From assembly GCA_035286465.1 (NCBI GenBank), contig DATEDF010000023.1, positions 36,774-100,773 on the forward strand: a stretch of 64,000 nt of DNA, written 5' to 3'. Below, piece after piece: positions 8,965 to 16,550 of this stretch. Every line of letters starts with the position of its first letter. The stretch's first letter is position 1. The translations under genes were made by a program, and so were the position numbers. Origin of the DNA: Fen-1231 sp035286465 (lineage in GTDB: Bacteria > Gemmatimonadota > Gemmatimonadetes > Gemmatimonadales > Gemmatimonadaceae). The notes beneath the pieces are model-generated. The model did no database searches and was not told where the DNA came from. It was given only the letters and a program-made list of their open reading frames with translations.

Positions 8965-8993
8965 TTGACAGTGCCACGCACCACGGATATGGT
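8965..8993 (+). promoter_or_regulatory. Sigma70-like promoter placing +1 at the uppS start codon
   Basis: TTGACA (8965-8970) is separated by 17 bases from TATGGT (8988-8993). The ATG of uppS begins only 6 bases after the -10 box, so transcription should start at or within a base or two of the A of ATG. That would make a leaderless mRNA. No Shine-Dalgarno sequence precedes this ATG, which agrees. Confidence 0.65.
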
Positions 8994-8999
8994 TCTTGC

Positions 9000-9782
9000 A
9001 TGGCTGCCCTTGTCCCCGGCCCTGCCTCCGCTGCCCCCTCGGGCGAGCTCCCGGCGCACGTCGCGATCATCATGGACGGCAACGGGCGGTGGGCGAGCGC
9101 GCGCGGCCGCTCGCGCGCGGCGGGACACGCCGAGGGCGCCCGCGCCGTCCGGCGCGTCGTCGAGGCGGCGCGGCGTTTCGGCATCTCCACGCTGACGCTC
9201 TACGCCTTCTCCGCCGACAACTGGAAGCGCCCCGCCGCCGAAGTCGCCGGGCTGATGGCGCTCTTCGCCGAGTTTCTGCGCGCCGAGGTGGCGCGCTGCC
9301 GCGCGCACGGCATCCGTCTCGCGGTCGTCGGCCGCCGCGACCGGCTCGGCATCCGGCTGCGGCGCGCGATCGAGGACGCCGAGCGCGGCACCGAGCGCGG
9401 ACGGGCGATGTGCCTCCGCATCGCCATTGACTATTCCGCGCGGGACGCCATCGTGCGCGCGGCCGCGCTCGCGGCCCGCGCGCCGGGCGCCCACTCGCCC
9501 GCCGGCCCGCGCGTGCCGTCGCGTGACGGCTTCGCGCGGCTCCTCGCGCGCGCCACGCACGCGCCGGAGCCCGCGCCCGACGTGGACCTGCTCATCCGCA
9601 CGGGCGGCGAGCGTCGCTTGAGCGACTTCCTGCTCTGGGAATGCGCGTACGCGGAGCTCGTCTTCACCGACCGGATGTGGCCGGAGTTCGGCGCGGCGGA
9701 CCTCGCGGACGCGATCGCCGAATACGGGCGGCGCGAGCGGCGCTTCGGCGCGCTCGCGTGTCGCGACGCCCGCAGCGCTTGA
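9000..9782 (+). CDS. uppS: Di-trans,poly-cis-polyprenyl diphosphate synthase
   Basis: 260 residues. The cis-prenyltransferase P-loop HVAIIMDGNGRWA carries Asp26, matching the catalytic Asp position of E. coli UppS. Other family marks are GHAEGARAVRRVVEAARRFG, LTLYAFSADNWKRP, and near the C-terminus DLLIRTGGERRLSDFLLWECAYAELVF. The enzyme extends farnesyl diphosphate with isopentenyl units to the long lipid carrier used for cell wall and glycan export. ATG 9000 was chosen over the upstream TTG at 8949 because the promoter -10 box lies at 8988-8993. An Ala/Pro-rich insertion lies around residues 160-180. It is a general supplier for the glycan locus further on. Confidence 0.92.
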   Translation: MAALVPGPASAAPSGELPAHVAIIMDGNGRWASARGRSRAAGHAEGARAVRRVVEAARRFGISTLTLYAFSADNWKRPAAEVAGLMALFAEFLRAEVARCRAHGIRLAVVGRRDRLGIRLRRAIEDAERGTERGRAMCLRIAIDYSARDAIVRAAALAARAPGAHSPAGPRVPSRDGFARLLARATHAPEPAPDVDLLIRTGGERRLSDFLLWECAYAELVFTDRMWPEFGAADLADAIAEYGRRERRFGALACRDARSA

Positions 9783-9785
9783 CCC

Positions 9786-10451
9786 GTGGGGCCCGCGGCG
9801 CGAATGTCCCTCATGCCCACGGCCCCGCGGCTCTCCGAGCGCACCGGCGCGAGCCCCGAGGGGCGCACCCCCGCGCTGCACGACCGCGCGGCGGACAACC
9901 TGCGCTTCATCCGCGACACGATGGCCCTGGCCGGCGCGTTCACGAGCGTCTCCGGCCGCGGGATGATGCTGGTGGGAGTCGTTGGGCTCGCCGCGTCGGC
10001 CCTGGCGTCGGGCAAGAGCGTCGAGCAGGACGCCACGCGCTGGCTCGCCGTCTGGGTCGCGGCCGCGCTCGTCGCCGGCGCGGTCTCGTGGGTCACGATC
10101 CGGAGCAAGGCGGCCCACACCGGACAGTCGCTCTCGGCGGGGCCCGCGCGGCGGTTCGCGCTGGCCTTCGCGCCCGCGATCGCCGCGGGCGCCGCGCTCA
10201 CGGCGGCGCTCGCCGTCCGCGGGGATGTGACGCTCCTCCCCGGCACCTGGCTCCTCCTCTACGGAGCCGCCGTTACCGCCGGCGGCGCCTTCTCGGTGCG
10301 TCCGGTGCCCGTGATGGGCGCGGCGTTTCTCGCCCTCGGCGCGGCGTGCTTCGCGCTCCCGGCCGCGTGGAACCCGTGGCTGCTCGCCGCGGGATTCGGC
10401 GGCCTGCATCTGGTCTTCGGTTTCGTGATCGCGAGGCACCACGGTGGCTAG
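9786..10451 (+). CDS. Multi-helix membrane protein paired with a regulator
   Basis: 221 residues with a hydrophilic N-terminus (about 50 residues) and six hydrophobic stretches between about 57 and 215. No enzyme motif is seen. The GTG at 9786 is used here; an ATG at 9804 is also possible. Its 3' end overlaps the winged-helix regulator by 8 bases. Membrane protein plus small regulator pairs of this kind are recurrent in related genomes, and the membrane protein may act as partner or sensor, but that is inference. Confidence 0.65.
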   Translation: MGPAARMSLMPTAPRLSERTGASPEGRTPALHDRAADNLRFIRDTMALAGAFTSVSGRGMMLVGVVGLAASALASGKSVEQDATRWLAVWVAAALVAGAVSWVTIRSKAAHTGQSLSAGPARRFALAFAPAIAAGAALTAALAVRGDVTLLPGTWLLLYGAAVTAGGAFSVRPVPVMGAAFLALGAACFALPAAWNPWLLAAGFGGLHLVFGFVIARHHGG

Positions 10452-10833
10452 GCACTCGTCGGCGGCGGCGCGGCGCGGTGAGCGCACGCCGCCCTCCGGA
10501 CTCAAGGCGCTCGCCGGCGGGAAGGAGCGCGAGTCCGTCGCGCAGGCGCTCGACAAGGTCATCCACGAGCGGATCCGCCTCGGAATCGTGAGCGCGCTGG
10601 CCGTGAACGAGCGCCTCACGTTCAACGAGCTCAAGCAGCTCCTGCACACGACGGACGGGAACGTGAGCGTCCACGCGCGCAAGCTGGAGGACGCCGGCTA
10701 CCTGAGCTGCCACAAGAGCTTCGAGGGGCGCGTGCCGCGGACCGAGTACCGGCTCACGGCGGCGGGGAAGAAAGCGCTCGAGCGCTACCTCTCGCACATG
10801 GAAGCGCTCATCCAGGCGACGCGCGGAAAGTAG
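10444..10833 (+). CDS. Winged-helix transcriptional regulator (HTH_34/MarR-like)
   Basis: 129 residues. After a basic, disordered leader (1-30) comes a winged helix: VIHERIRLGIVSALAVNERLTFNELKQLLHTTDGNVSVHARKLEDAGYLS, then the wing SFEGRVPRTEYRLTAAGKKALERYL. This layout fits the PF13601-type winged helix where recognition helix TTDGNVSVHARKL contacts DNA. The gene is coupled to the upstream membrane protein. No effector domain is present beyond the short C-terminal dimer helix. Its last codons form the first copy of an 18-base tandem repeat. Confidence 0.82.
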   Translation: MARHSSAAARRGERTPPSGLKALAGGKERESVAQALDKVIHERIRLGIVSALAVNERLTFNELKQLLHTTDGNVSVHARKLEDAGYLSCHKSFEGRVPRTEYRLTAAGKKALERYLSHMEALIQATRGK

Positions 10834-10890
10834 AGCGACGCGCGGCGAGTGGAGCGCTGCGCGGAGACGAGAGCGACGCGCGGAAAGTAG
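10816..10890. repeat. Three copies of an 18-base direct repeat at a gene end
   Basis: GCGACGCGCGGAAAGTAG occurs exactly at 10816-10833 (containing the stop codon of the regulator) and at 10873-10890, with a variant at 10835-10852. The repeat thus copies the gene's 3' end into the intergenic region. It lies between two convergent transcription units. Confidence 0.7.
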
Positions 10891-10902
10891 CGCGTCTCGC
10901 GC

Positions 10903-11796
10903 TCACTGCAGCGAGGCGGTGACGCGCCCCTTGAACGAGCGCACGATGATCGCCGGACCGGCCACGGACGGCTTGCCCAGCGTCGCGGAGTTGGTGCCGC
11001 GCTGGGCCGCCGCGCCCGATCGGGGAAAGCGCTTGCCGAACAGGTCGCTCGCGGGCGCGGTGGCCTCGACGGACAGATCGGCGTCCCGCGGCAGGAGCAG
11101 CGTGACGTCGCCCGCGTGCGTGTCGAACGACACGGCGGCCGTTTTCGTGAGCGCGCCGCTGAAGCGGATGTGGCCGTCAATGGACTCGAAGCGCGCGCGC
11201 GTGACCGTGCCCGCGTTGACGACGATGTTGCCGCTGACCGTGGTGAGCGCGGCGTCCTCGCTCGACCCGCTCCACGTGACGCGGCCCGTGGCCGTCTTGA
11301 GGCGGAGGTAGCGCGGCGACGCCGTCACGTCCACGTCGCCGTTCATCGTCTCCACGCGCAGCTCGCTCGGCGTGCCCTGCACCCGCACTCGGCTCGCGAC
11401 GGCGTCCACGTCGAGCTGGCCCGCGAAGGCGCTCACCTCGATGTCGGCCGAGGCGGCCTTGAGCCAGACGCGCGCGCGCGCCGGGAGGCGCACCACGAGG
11501 TCACTCACGCCGGCCATCTTCGCGGACGCGCCGGGCTTGGGGCCTTCGACGAAGAACTTGACCCCCTCGTAGCCGCCGCCGCCGAAGAGCTGCGCACCGC
11601 GCGCGAGCGTGCCCGTGATCACGACCGAGTCCTTGTCCCAGCCGATCACGCGAATGGCGCCGGCGTCGTTGAAGATCCGCACCGCGCCGTCGGGATTGAG
11701 CGGAAAGGCGCGCAGGATCTTCTCCTGCGCCGGAAGCGGGTCCGGGGCCGCCGCGAGGATGGCGAGCGCGCACGAGAGCGGGAGAACAGTACGCAT
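10903..11796 (-). CDS. Exported DUF4097 (LiaF/adhesin-like beta-helix) protein
   Basis: 297 residues. A signal peptide (1-23, ending LPAQ) precedes a repetitive beta structure with short strands of the DUF4097 type: IRVIGWDKDSVVITG, ADIEVSAFAGQLDVDAVASRVRVQG, VETMNGDVDVTAS, LKTATGRVTWSGSS, LTTVSGNIVVNAG, FESIDGHIRFSG and FDTHAGDVTLLLP. The repeated x-x-x-G-D/N/H-I/V pattern marks turns of a beta-helix. The function is unknown; this domain often follows ECF sigma/anti-sigma genes. It starts 3 bases after the anti-sigma-like gene in the same operon. Confidence 0.8.
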   Translation of the reverse strand: MRTVLPLSCALAILAAAPDPLPAQEKILRAFPLNPDGAVRIFNDAGAIRVIGWDKDSVVITGTLARGAQLFGGGGYEGVKFFVEGPKPGASAKMAGVSDLVVRLPARARVWLKAASADIEVSAFAGQLDVDAVASRVRVQGTPSELRVETMNGDVDVTASPRYLRLKTATGRVTWSGSSEDAALTTVSGNIVVNAGTVTRARFESIDGHIRFSGALTKTAAVSFDTHAGDVTLLLPRDADLSVEATAPASDLFGKRFPRSGAAAQRGTNSATLGKPSVAGPAIIVRSFKGRVTASLQ

Positions 11797-11799
11797 GGA

Positions 11800-12453
11800 T
11801 CAGTCCTGGAATGAGCCGGTCGGCAGGTCCGCCGCCCGCTTGAGCAAGTCGAGCTTCTGCCGGTAGCTGACGGTGAGGAGCTGCGTCAGCACGGCGTTCC
11901 TGGGTTCGCGGCGCAGCGCCGCGCGCGCCTCGGCGATCGCGGCGTCGATCTTCCGGAGGCAACTGTCGAGCACCGCCACGGTCCCGGCGTCGAGCCGGGT
12001 GCGCCGCGCGTCGAGCTCGGCGGCGAGGTCGGCGGCGGCCGCGTCGTAGCGCGCGAAGACGGCGTCAATCGGCGTGCCGCCGGCCGGCCACACGCGTGGC
12101 GCGGGGAGCCCGGCGATGGGCGGAGTGACTCCCGTCTCCGCCGGGAGCCCGGGCGCCTCGCCCGGCTGTGCCCGCACGATCGCGGCCTTCGCGCGCCGTT
12201 CGCGCAGGAGGAGCGCCGTGAGGCCGGACGACGCGACGACGAGGAGGACCGCGGCGGCGGCCAACCTCCCGGCGCGCCACGGCGACGCGGGGCGCGCGGG
12301 CGGCGCGGGCGACGCGATCGCGCGCACGCGTCCCGCCTCGATCCGGCCGCGAATCGCCGGCCACGCGTCGCGGGTGGGCTCGATGCTCCGCGGCAGCGCC
12401 ACGGCGGCCTCGGTGAGGCGGCGCAGCCGCTCGGGGTCGAGTTCGTCGGTCAT
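11800..12453 (-). CDS. Putative membrane anti-sigma factor
   Basis: 217 residues. A cytoplasmic N-terminal part (1-80) with LDPERLRRLTEAAVALPRSIEPTRDAWPAIRGRI is followed by one transmembrane helix (about 84-105, RLAAAAVLLVVASSGLTALLL) and an extracytoplasmic helical part of about 110 residues. No zinc-binding HxxxCxxC motif is present. Its place directly after an ECF sigma factor gene, with a 4-base overlap, supports an anti-sigma role. The helical tail resembles heavy-metal-sensor or zf-HC2-lacking anti-sigma proteins only in layout. Confidence 0.65.
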   Translation of the reverse strand: MTDELDPERLRRLTEAAVALPRSIEPTRDAWPAIRGRIEAGRVRAIASPAPPARPASPWRAGRLAAAAVLLVVASSGLTALLLRERRAKAAIVRAQPGEAPGLPAETGVTPPIAGLPAPRVWPAGGTPIDAVFARYDAAAADLAAELDARRTRLDAGTVAVLDSCLRKIDAAIAEARAALRREPRNAVLTQLLTVSYRQKLDLLKRAADLPTGSFQD

Positions 12454-13028
12454 CGGTCGAGTGCCTCCATCAGCAGGCGGCGCGCGCGGAAGAGCTGTGC
12501 CCGCACGGTGGCGGGAGCGATCCCCGCCATCGCCGCGATCTCCTCGTGCTTGTAGCCCTCCACCTCGTGCAGCACGAACGCCATCCGTGCACCGCTCGGG
12601 AGTGCGGCGATCGCGCGCTCGAGGTCAATGCGGTCGCCGGGATCTCCCGCCCCGAACGCGGCCACGCTCAGCGTGTCGAGGTCCTCGGCGGGCTCAATGT
12701 GCGCGAGCCGGCGCCGGTCGCCGCGCTCCGAGTGAAGGAATGCGTTGACCGTCACGCGGTGCAGCCACGTGGCGAACGTGCTCTCGCCGCGAAACGAGCC
12801 GAGCTTCTCCCAGGCCCGCACGAACGTGTCCTGCATCAGCTCCTCCGCGCGCTGCCGCTCGCCGGTGAGGCGAACACAGAGCGCCGTGACGCGCCCGACG
12901 TGCGTCCGGTACAGCCGCTCGAACGCGGCGACGTCGCCGCGCTGCGCGCGCCGGACGTCGTCCGCGGTGGCGAGCGCGTCGGCGCCCGGGACCGGCGGCT
13001 CGGCGTCAGGGGCGGGAGAGGGAGGCAC
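12450..13028 (-). CDS. ECF-type RNA polymerase sigma factor
   Basis: 192 residues. Region 2 is clear (about 33-100): AFERLYRTHVGRVTALCVRLTGERQRAEELMQDTFVRAWEKLGSFRGESTFATWLHRVTVNAFL. Region 4 (about 130-185) has LPSGARMAFVLHEVEGYKHEEIAAMAGIAPATVRAQLFRARRLL. This is a group 4 (ECF) sigma factor that redirects RNA polymerase in response to an envelope or stress signal, held off by the adjacent anti-sigma-like protein. The GTG start has no ribosome site and lies about 13 bases after a candidate ECF promoter, which implies autoregulation and a very short leader. Confidence 0.92.
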   Translation of the reverse strand: MPPSPAPDAEPPVPGADALATADDVRRAQRGDVAAFERLYRTHVGRVTALCVRLTGERQRAEELMQDTFVRAWEKLGSFRGESTFATWLHRVTVNAFLHSERGDRRRLAHIEPAEDLDTLSVAAFGAGDPGDRIDLERAIAALPSGARMAFVLHEVEGYKHEEIAAMAGIAPATVRAQLFRARRLLMEALDR

Positions 13029-13041
13029 GAGAGCGAGTGGT

Positions 13042-13069
13042 CCGACGGTGGGATGCCGGCGGGAGGTTC
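13042..13069 (-). promoter_or_regulatory. Candidate autoregulatory ECF promoter
   Basis: On the minus strand GAACCT (13069-13064) is separated by 16 bases from CGTCGG (13047-13042). This matches the AAC-type -35 and CGTC-type -10 with 16-base spacing seen in many ECF regulons. It ends 13 bases before the sigma gene's GTG. Autoregulation is usual for ECF operons, but the match is by eye only. Confidence 0.45.
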
Positions 13070-13086
13070 AGCGTTTAACGCGGGAC

Positions 13087-13317
13087 GGGTGAGGGGAGTG
13101 AGGGGTGAAGGGCGAAGAGGTTGTGAAGGGCGAAGGGTCTGGTGAAGGGCGAAGGGCGAAGGGGTTGTGAAGAGTGAAGAGCGAAGGGTCGGTGAAGCGC
13201 GAAGGGCGAACGCCACCTCGCCCTTCAGCAATCGCGCCTGCCCCTTCGCCCTTCACCATTCGCTCTTCACCCTTCACTGCTCCCCTCACCCCTCACCCCT
13301 CACCCCTCACCCCTCAC
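13087..13317. repeat. Low-complexity inverted repeat (GTGAAGGGCGAAGGG words)
   Basis: Bases 13089-13210 are built from near-copies of GTGAAGGGCGAAGGG and GTGAGGGGAGTGAGG. Bases 13217-13316 are built from the reverse complement words (CCTTCGCCCTTCACC and CCCCTCA repeated at least four times at 13282-13316). The two halves can fold into one long imperfect hairpin. It fills the gap between the ABC permease 3' end and the sigma factor promoter, so it probably separates the two transcription units. There are no unique spacers, so it is not a CRISPR array. Confidence 0.75.
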
Positions 13318-14640
13318 TCACGCGTATTTGACCCACCTCGCCAGCTCCTTGAGGCTCGGCCGCTTGCCCGTCATCAGCAGCCCCACGCGGTAGATCCGCG
13401 CCGACGCCCAGATCGCCGCCCAGCACGCCAGCGCCACGCCGACCAGCGACCCCGCGATCTCCAGCGCGGGCACCTGCACCGCGCTCATCCGGAGCGGCAT
13501 GATGATCGGCGCCGTGAAGGGGATGAGACTCATCACCACCGCGAGCGTGCCCGACGGGTTCAGCATGATCGGCTGCACGAAGATGATGCTCGCGATGAGG
13601 AGCATCACCACGGGCTGGGCCGCCTGATTGGCTTCCTCCTGGCTGCCGACCATCGCGCCCACGGCGGCGAAGAGCGACGAGTAGAGCGCGTAGCCGAGGA
13701 GGAAGAAGAGCACGAGGGCGGCGAGGAGCGGCACCGAGACCGTCGGCAGCGTGAATCCCTTCAGCTCCGGAATGCCCATCGCTTTCGCCAGCACCGCGCC
13801 GTATGCGATGAACGCGGTGGCGCTGCCGAACCAGACGAGCTGCTGCGTGAGGCCCACGGCGCCGACGCCGATGACCTTGCCGGCGAGAAGGATGTCCGGC
13901 TTCACGCTCGACATCACGACCTCGGCCACGCGCGTCAGTTTCTCCTCGAGCACGCCGCGGAGCACGTTCTGGCCGTAGAGCATGATCATCATGTAGAGCA
14001 GGAATGCGATCACGAAGCCGAAGATGGCGCTGACGAGCCCGCTGCCGCCGCGTCCGCGCTCATCCATCCGCTCCGTCGTCAGGTCCACCCGCACGCGCGT
14101 GAGCGAATCAATGCGCGCGGCGTCGAGCCCGGCGGCCTGCAGGCGCGAGCCGAGCACGGCCTGCCGCACCGCGGCCTCGATCATCTCCATCTCACCGAGC
14201 GACGAGGCGTTGCGCCCCGCGTACCGCGCCTTCTGCTGCGTGAGCGTGAGGGAATCCAGCACCAGATACCCCTGCGTCGCCTTCTCGATGACGAGACGCG
14301 TGGCGACCGACTCCGCGTCGGCGAGCTTCGCCTGCTGGAGGTCCTCGACCACGCTCCGCGCGGGGCGGGGGAGCGTGCCGCCGGGCATCTTCGCGAGCGG
14401 GTTCGACGCCTGCTGCAGCAGCAGGCGATCCGCCACGCGGTGGCCGAGTCCCGTCCCCGTCGCGTCGAGGATGCGGATGTTCGACACCTGCGCCTGCTTC
14501 ATCCCGCGCATCGTCATGTAGCCGGGCAGGACCATGACCGCGAGGAAGAAGACGGGGCCGAAGATCGTCGTGATGATGAACCACTTCGTGCGCACGCGCT
14601 CGACGTACTCGCGCTTGATCACCGCCCAGAGCTTACCCAT
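13318..14640 (-). CDS. ABC-2 type permease (NatB-like)
   Basis: 440 residues. An N-terminal helix (WFIITTIFGPVFFLAVMVLPG, about 20-42) is followed by a large extracytoplasmic domain (about 45-215) and five or six helices in the C-terminal half, including SAIFGFVIAFLLYMMIMLYGQNVLRGVLEEKLTRVAEVVMSSVKPDILLAGKVIG. The EEK-TR-EVVMSSV-P--LL-GK box is typical of the NatB/YhaP group of exporters. Together with the ATPase encoded just upstream (8-base overlap) it should form an exporter; Na+ efflux is known for NatAB, but the substrate here is unknown. Confidence 0.88.
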   Translation of the reverse strand: MGKLWAVIKREYVERVRTKWFIITTIFGPVFFLAVMVLPGYMTMRGMKQAQVSNIRILDATGTGLGHRVADRLLLQQASNPLAKMPGGTLPRPARSVVEDLQQAKLADAESVATRLVIEKATQGYLVLDSLTLTQQKARYAGRNASSLGEMEMIEAAVRQAVLGSRLQAAGLDAARIDSLTRVRVDLTTERMDERGRGGSGLVSAIFGFVIAFLLYMMIMLYGQNVLRGVLEEKLTRVAEVVMSSVKPDILLAGKVIGVGAVGLTQQLVWFGSATAFIAYGAVLAKAMGIPELKGFTLPTVSVPLLAALVLFFLLGYALYSSLFAAVGAMVGSQEEANQAAQPVVMLLIASIIFVQPIMLNPSGTLAVVMSLIPFTAPIIMPLRMSAVQVPALEIAGSLVGVALACWAAIWASARIYRVGLLMTGKRPSLKELARWVKYA

Positions 14641-15598
14641 GGCCGGTCATCCCCGTCTCGACGCCCGCCGCGCCGACCCGTTCGAGGAAGATCTGGTGCA
14701 GCGACGGCTGCACGAGCTCGAAGCGCTGGACGCGCGCGCCCGCGTCCACGAGACGCTTGAGCAGCGCCTGGGGATCGGCGCCCCGCTGAAGCGCGATCTC
14801 GAAGAAGCGGTTCGAGTCGTCCACGCGCTCGACCATCCGGTGGTCGCTCAACACCTTGCCCACGAACTCCGCCCCGCCGTCGGCGAGCGAGAGCGCGACA
14901 TTGTTGCCCCCGTGTTCGGCCTTCACGCCGGCGACCGTGCCGTCGAGCACCTTCTCGCCGCGCGCGATGATGCAGACCGAGTCGCAGAGCCGCTCCGCGT
15001 GGTCCATCAGGTGGGTCGAGAAGATGACCGTCTTGCCGCGCCGCTTGAGCTCCACGATGGTGTCCTTGAGCGCCTGCGCGTTGATCGGGTCGAGCCCGCT
15101 GAACGGCTCGTCGAGCACGACGAGGTCCGGGTCGTGCAGCAGCGTGCCGATGAACTGCACCTTCTGTTGCATCCCGCGCGAGAGCTCGTCCATCTTGCGG
15201 AGCCCCCAGTCCTTCTCGGCGGTCCGGAGCTGGAACCGCTCGAGCCAGTCGGTGATGCGGCGGTCCGCCTCGCGCGCCCGGACGCCCTTGAGCTCCGCCA
15301 GAAAGCGGAGCACGCGCCGCACCTGCATCTTCTTGTAGAGGCCGCGCTCCTCGGGGAGGTAGCCCACGCGGTCGAGGATCGCCGCGTCGGTGTTGGCGCG
15401 CCCGAGCACCGCGATCGTTCCCTCGTCGGGCGCGATGATGTTCAGGATCATCCGGATCGTCGTCGTCTTCCCCGCGCCGTTGGGGCCGAGGAGCCCGTAG
15501 ACCGCGCCCGTGGGCACGGCGAGCGAGAGGGCACTGACGGCGGTGTGCTCCGCGTAACGCTTCGTGATGCCCCGGATGTCGAGGGCGAGGTCGTTCAT
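14633..15598 (-). CDS. ABC transporter ATPase (NatA-like)
   Basis: 321 residues. Walker A is GPNGAGKTT (residues 38-46), the signature is LSRGMQQK (139-146), Walker B is LVVLDEP (159-165), and the H-loop is in IFSTHLMDHAERL. The C-terminal DUF4162-like domain (about 225-310) is typical of ATPases paired with ABC-2 permeases. It powers the permease encoded immediately downstream. AAGGGAGA precedes the ATG. A TATATT -10-like box sits at 15631-15636 on the minus strand with a poor -35, so the promoter is tentative. Confidence 0.9.
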   Translation of the reverse strand: MNDLALDIRGITKRYAEHTAVSALSLAVPTGAVYGLLGPNGAGKTTTIRMILNIIAPDEGTIAVLGRANTDAAILDRVGYLPEERGLYKKMQVRRVLRFLAELKGVRAREADRRITDWLERFQLRTAEKDWGLRKMDELSRGMQQKVQFIGTLLHDPDLVVLDEPFSGLDPINAQALKDTIVELKRRGKTVIFSTHLMDHAERLCDSVCIIARGEKVLDGTVAGVKAEHGGNNVALSLADGGAEFVGKVLSDHRMVERVDDSNRFFEIALQRGADPQALLKRLVDAGARVQRFELVQPSLHQIFLERVGAAGVETGMTGHG

Positions 15599-15738
15599 GG
15601 TCTCCCTTGTTCGGCGTCGAGCGCGCTCCGAATATACGACAATGCCGGAACGCGCAGAAACCTCACCCGCACCACGGTTCGGCCGGAACGAGGGTTCCGG
15701 CGCGCCGGATCGCGCAGGGGCGAAGGGCGAGGCGTCGC

Positions 15739-16473
15739 GTGCCGGCCGCTGAGTTCGTGCTCGCGTGCGCGGCGATCCTCGCGGTGGCGTTCCTCTACTC
15801 GACGGTCGGCCACGCCGGCGCGTCGGGCTACATCGCGGTGATGACGCTCTTCGGGTTCTCTCAGGGCGTGATCCGGCCCACGGCGCTCGTCCTCAACATT
15901 CTCGTCGCCGCCATCGGGTCGCTGCAGTACGGGAAGGCCGGACATTTCTCGTGGAGGCTCTTCTGGCCGTTCGCGACGCTGTCGGTGCCGCTGGCGTTCG
16001 TCGGAGGATACGTCAGTCTGCCCGGTCGCTGGTTCAAGGTGCTCGTCGGCGGCATCCTGTTGCTCTCGGCGATCCGTTTTCTGATGCGCCCGGCGCCGGA
16101 CGCGGAGGTCCGGCCGCCGAGCCGGAGCCTGTCCCTGGCGGTCGGCGGCGGCCTCGGATTGCTCGCCGGATTGACCGGCACCGGTGGCGGGATATTCCTC
16201 ACGCCGCTGCTCATCGTTCTCCGGTGGGCACGGACGAAGACGGCGTCGGCGACGTCGGCGCTGTTCATTCTCCTGAATTCCGTCGCGGGACTCGGAGGCA
16301 ACCTCAGTGCGACCCGGTCGTTTCCGTCGTTCGCCCTCGCCTTCGCGGGCGTGGCCGTGGTCGGGGGTACGCTCGGATCGTACCTCGGCAGCCGCCGGTT
16401 CGACGTGGTCCTCATCAAGCGACTGCTGGCGGTCGTGCTGACCATCGCCGGCCTGAAGCTGGTCCTGTCGTGA
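15739..16473 (+). CDS. TSUP family (TauE/SafE) membrane permease
   Basis: 244 residues with seven to eight hydrophobic helices and the two-fold repeat of TSUP proteins. Repeat 1 has ILAVAFLYSTVGHAGASGYIAVM and repeat 2 has GGGLGLLAGLTGTGGGIFLTPLL. Members move sulfite, sulfoacetate or other organosulfur anions across the inner membrane. The GTG at 15739 gives the normal family length and is preceded by AGGGCGAGG; the open frame upstream to 15607 has no family similarity. It is divergent from the natAB-like genes and precedes the glycan locus by 77 bases; a link to that locus is not evident. Confidence 0.8.
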   Translation: MPAAEFVLACAAILAVAFLYSTVGHAGASGYIAVMTLFGFSQGVIRPTALVLNILVAAIGSLQYGKAGHFSWRLFWPFATLSVPLAFVGGYVSLPGRWFKVLVGGILLLSAIRFLMRPAPDAEVRPPSRSLSLAVGGGLGLLAGLTGTGGGIFLTPLLIVLRWARTKTASATSALFILLNSVAGLGGNLSATRSFPSFALAFAGVAVVGGTLGSYLGSRRFDVVLIKRLLAVVLTIAGLKLVLS

Positions 16474-16550
16474 TTGCGCCCACCGCCGACCGGACGCAGC
16501 GAGCTGGCGATGCCGTCGCGTGAGCGAGTGGCGGACGCGCCGGTGACCGC

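Larger units (their letters stand above)
8526..8999. other. Intergenic stretch upstream of uppS
   Basis: 474 bases hold a terminator-like hairpin at the left and the uppS promoter at the right. Between them I see no convincing gene. The open frame at 8800-9195 runs into uppS in another frame and has no recognisable features. Base composition stays less GC-biased until about 8990. Confidence 0.5.

Noticed and set aside
8800..9195. 131-codon open frame before and into uppS
   Set aside because: It runs into uppS in another frame and its second half is a shadow of the UppS P-loop region.
8961..10682. 573-codon open frame on the minus strand across uppS and its neighbours
   Set aside because: It is antisense to three well-supported genes and its product is a run of Arg, Gly, Ala and Glu with no fold; high GC suppresses stop codons.
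13087..13317. Possible CRISPR array
   Set aside because: Units are only about 15 bases, vary, touch each other without unique spacers and are mirrored in the second half; no cas genes are near.
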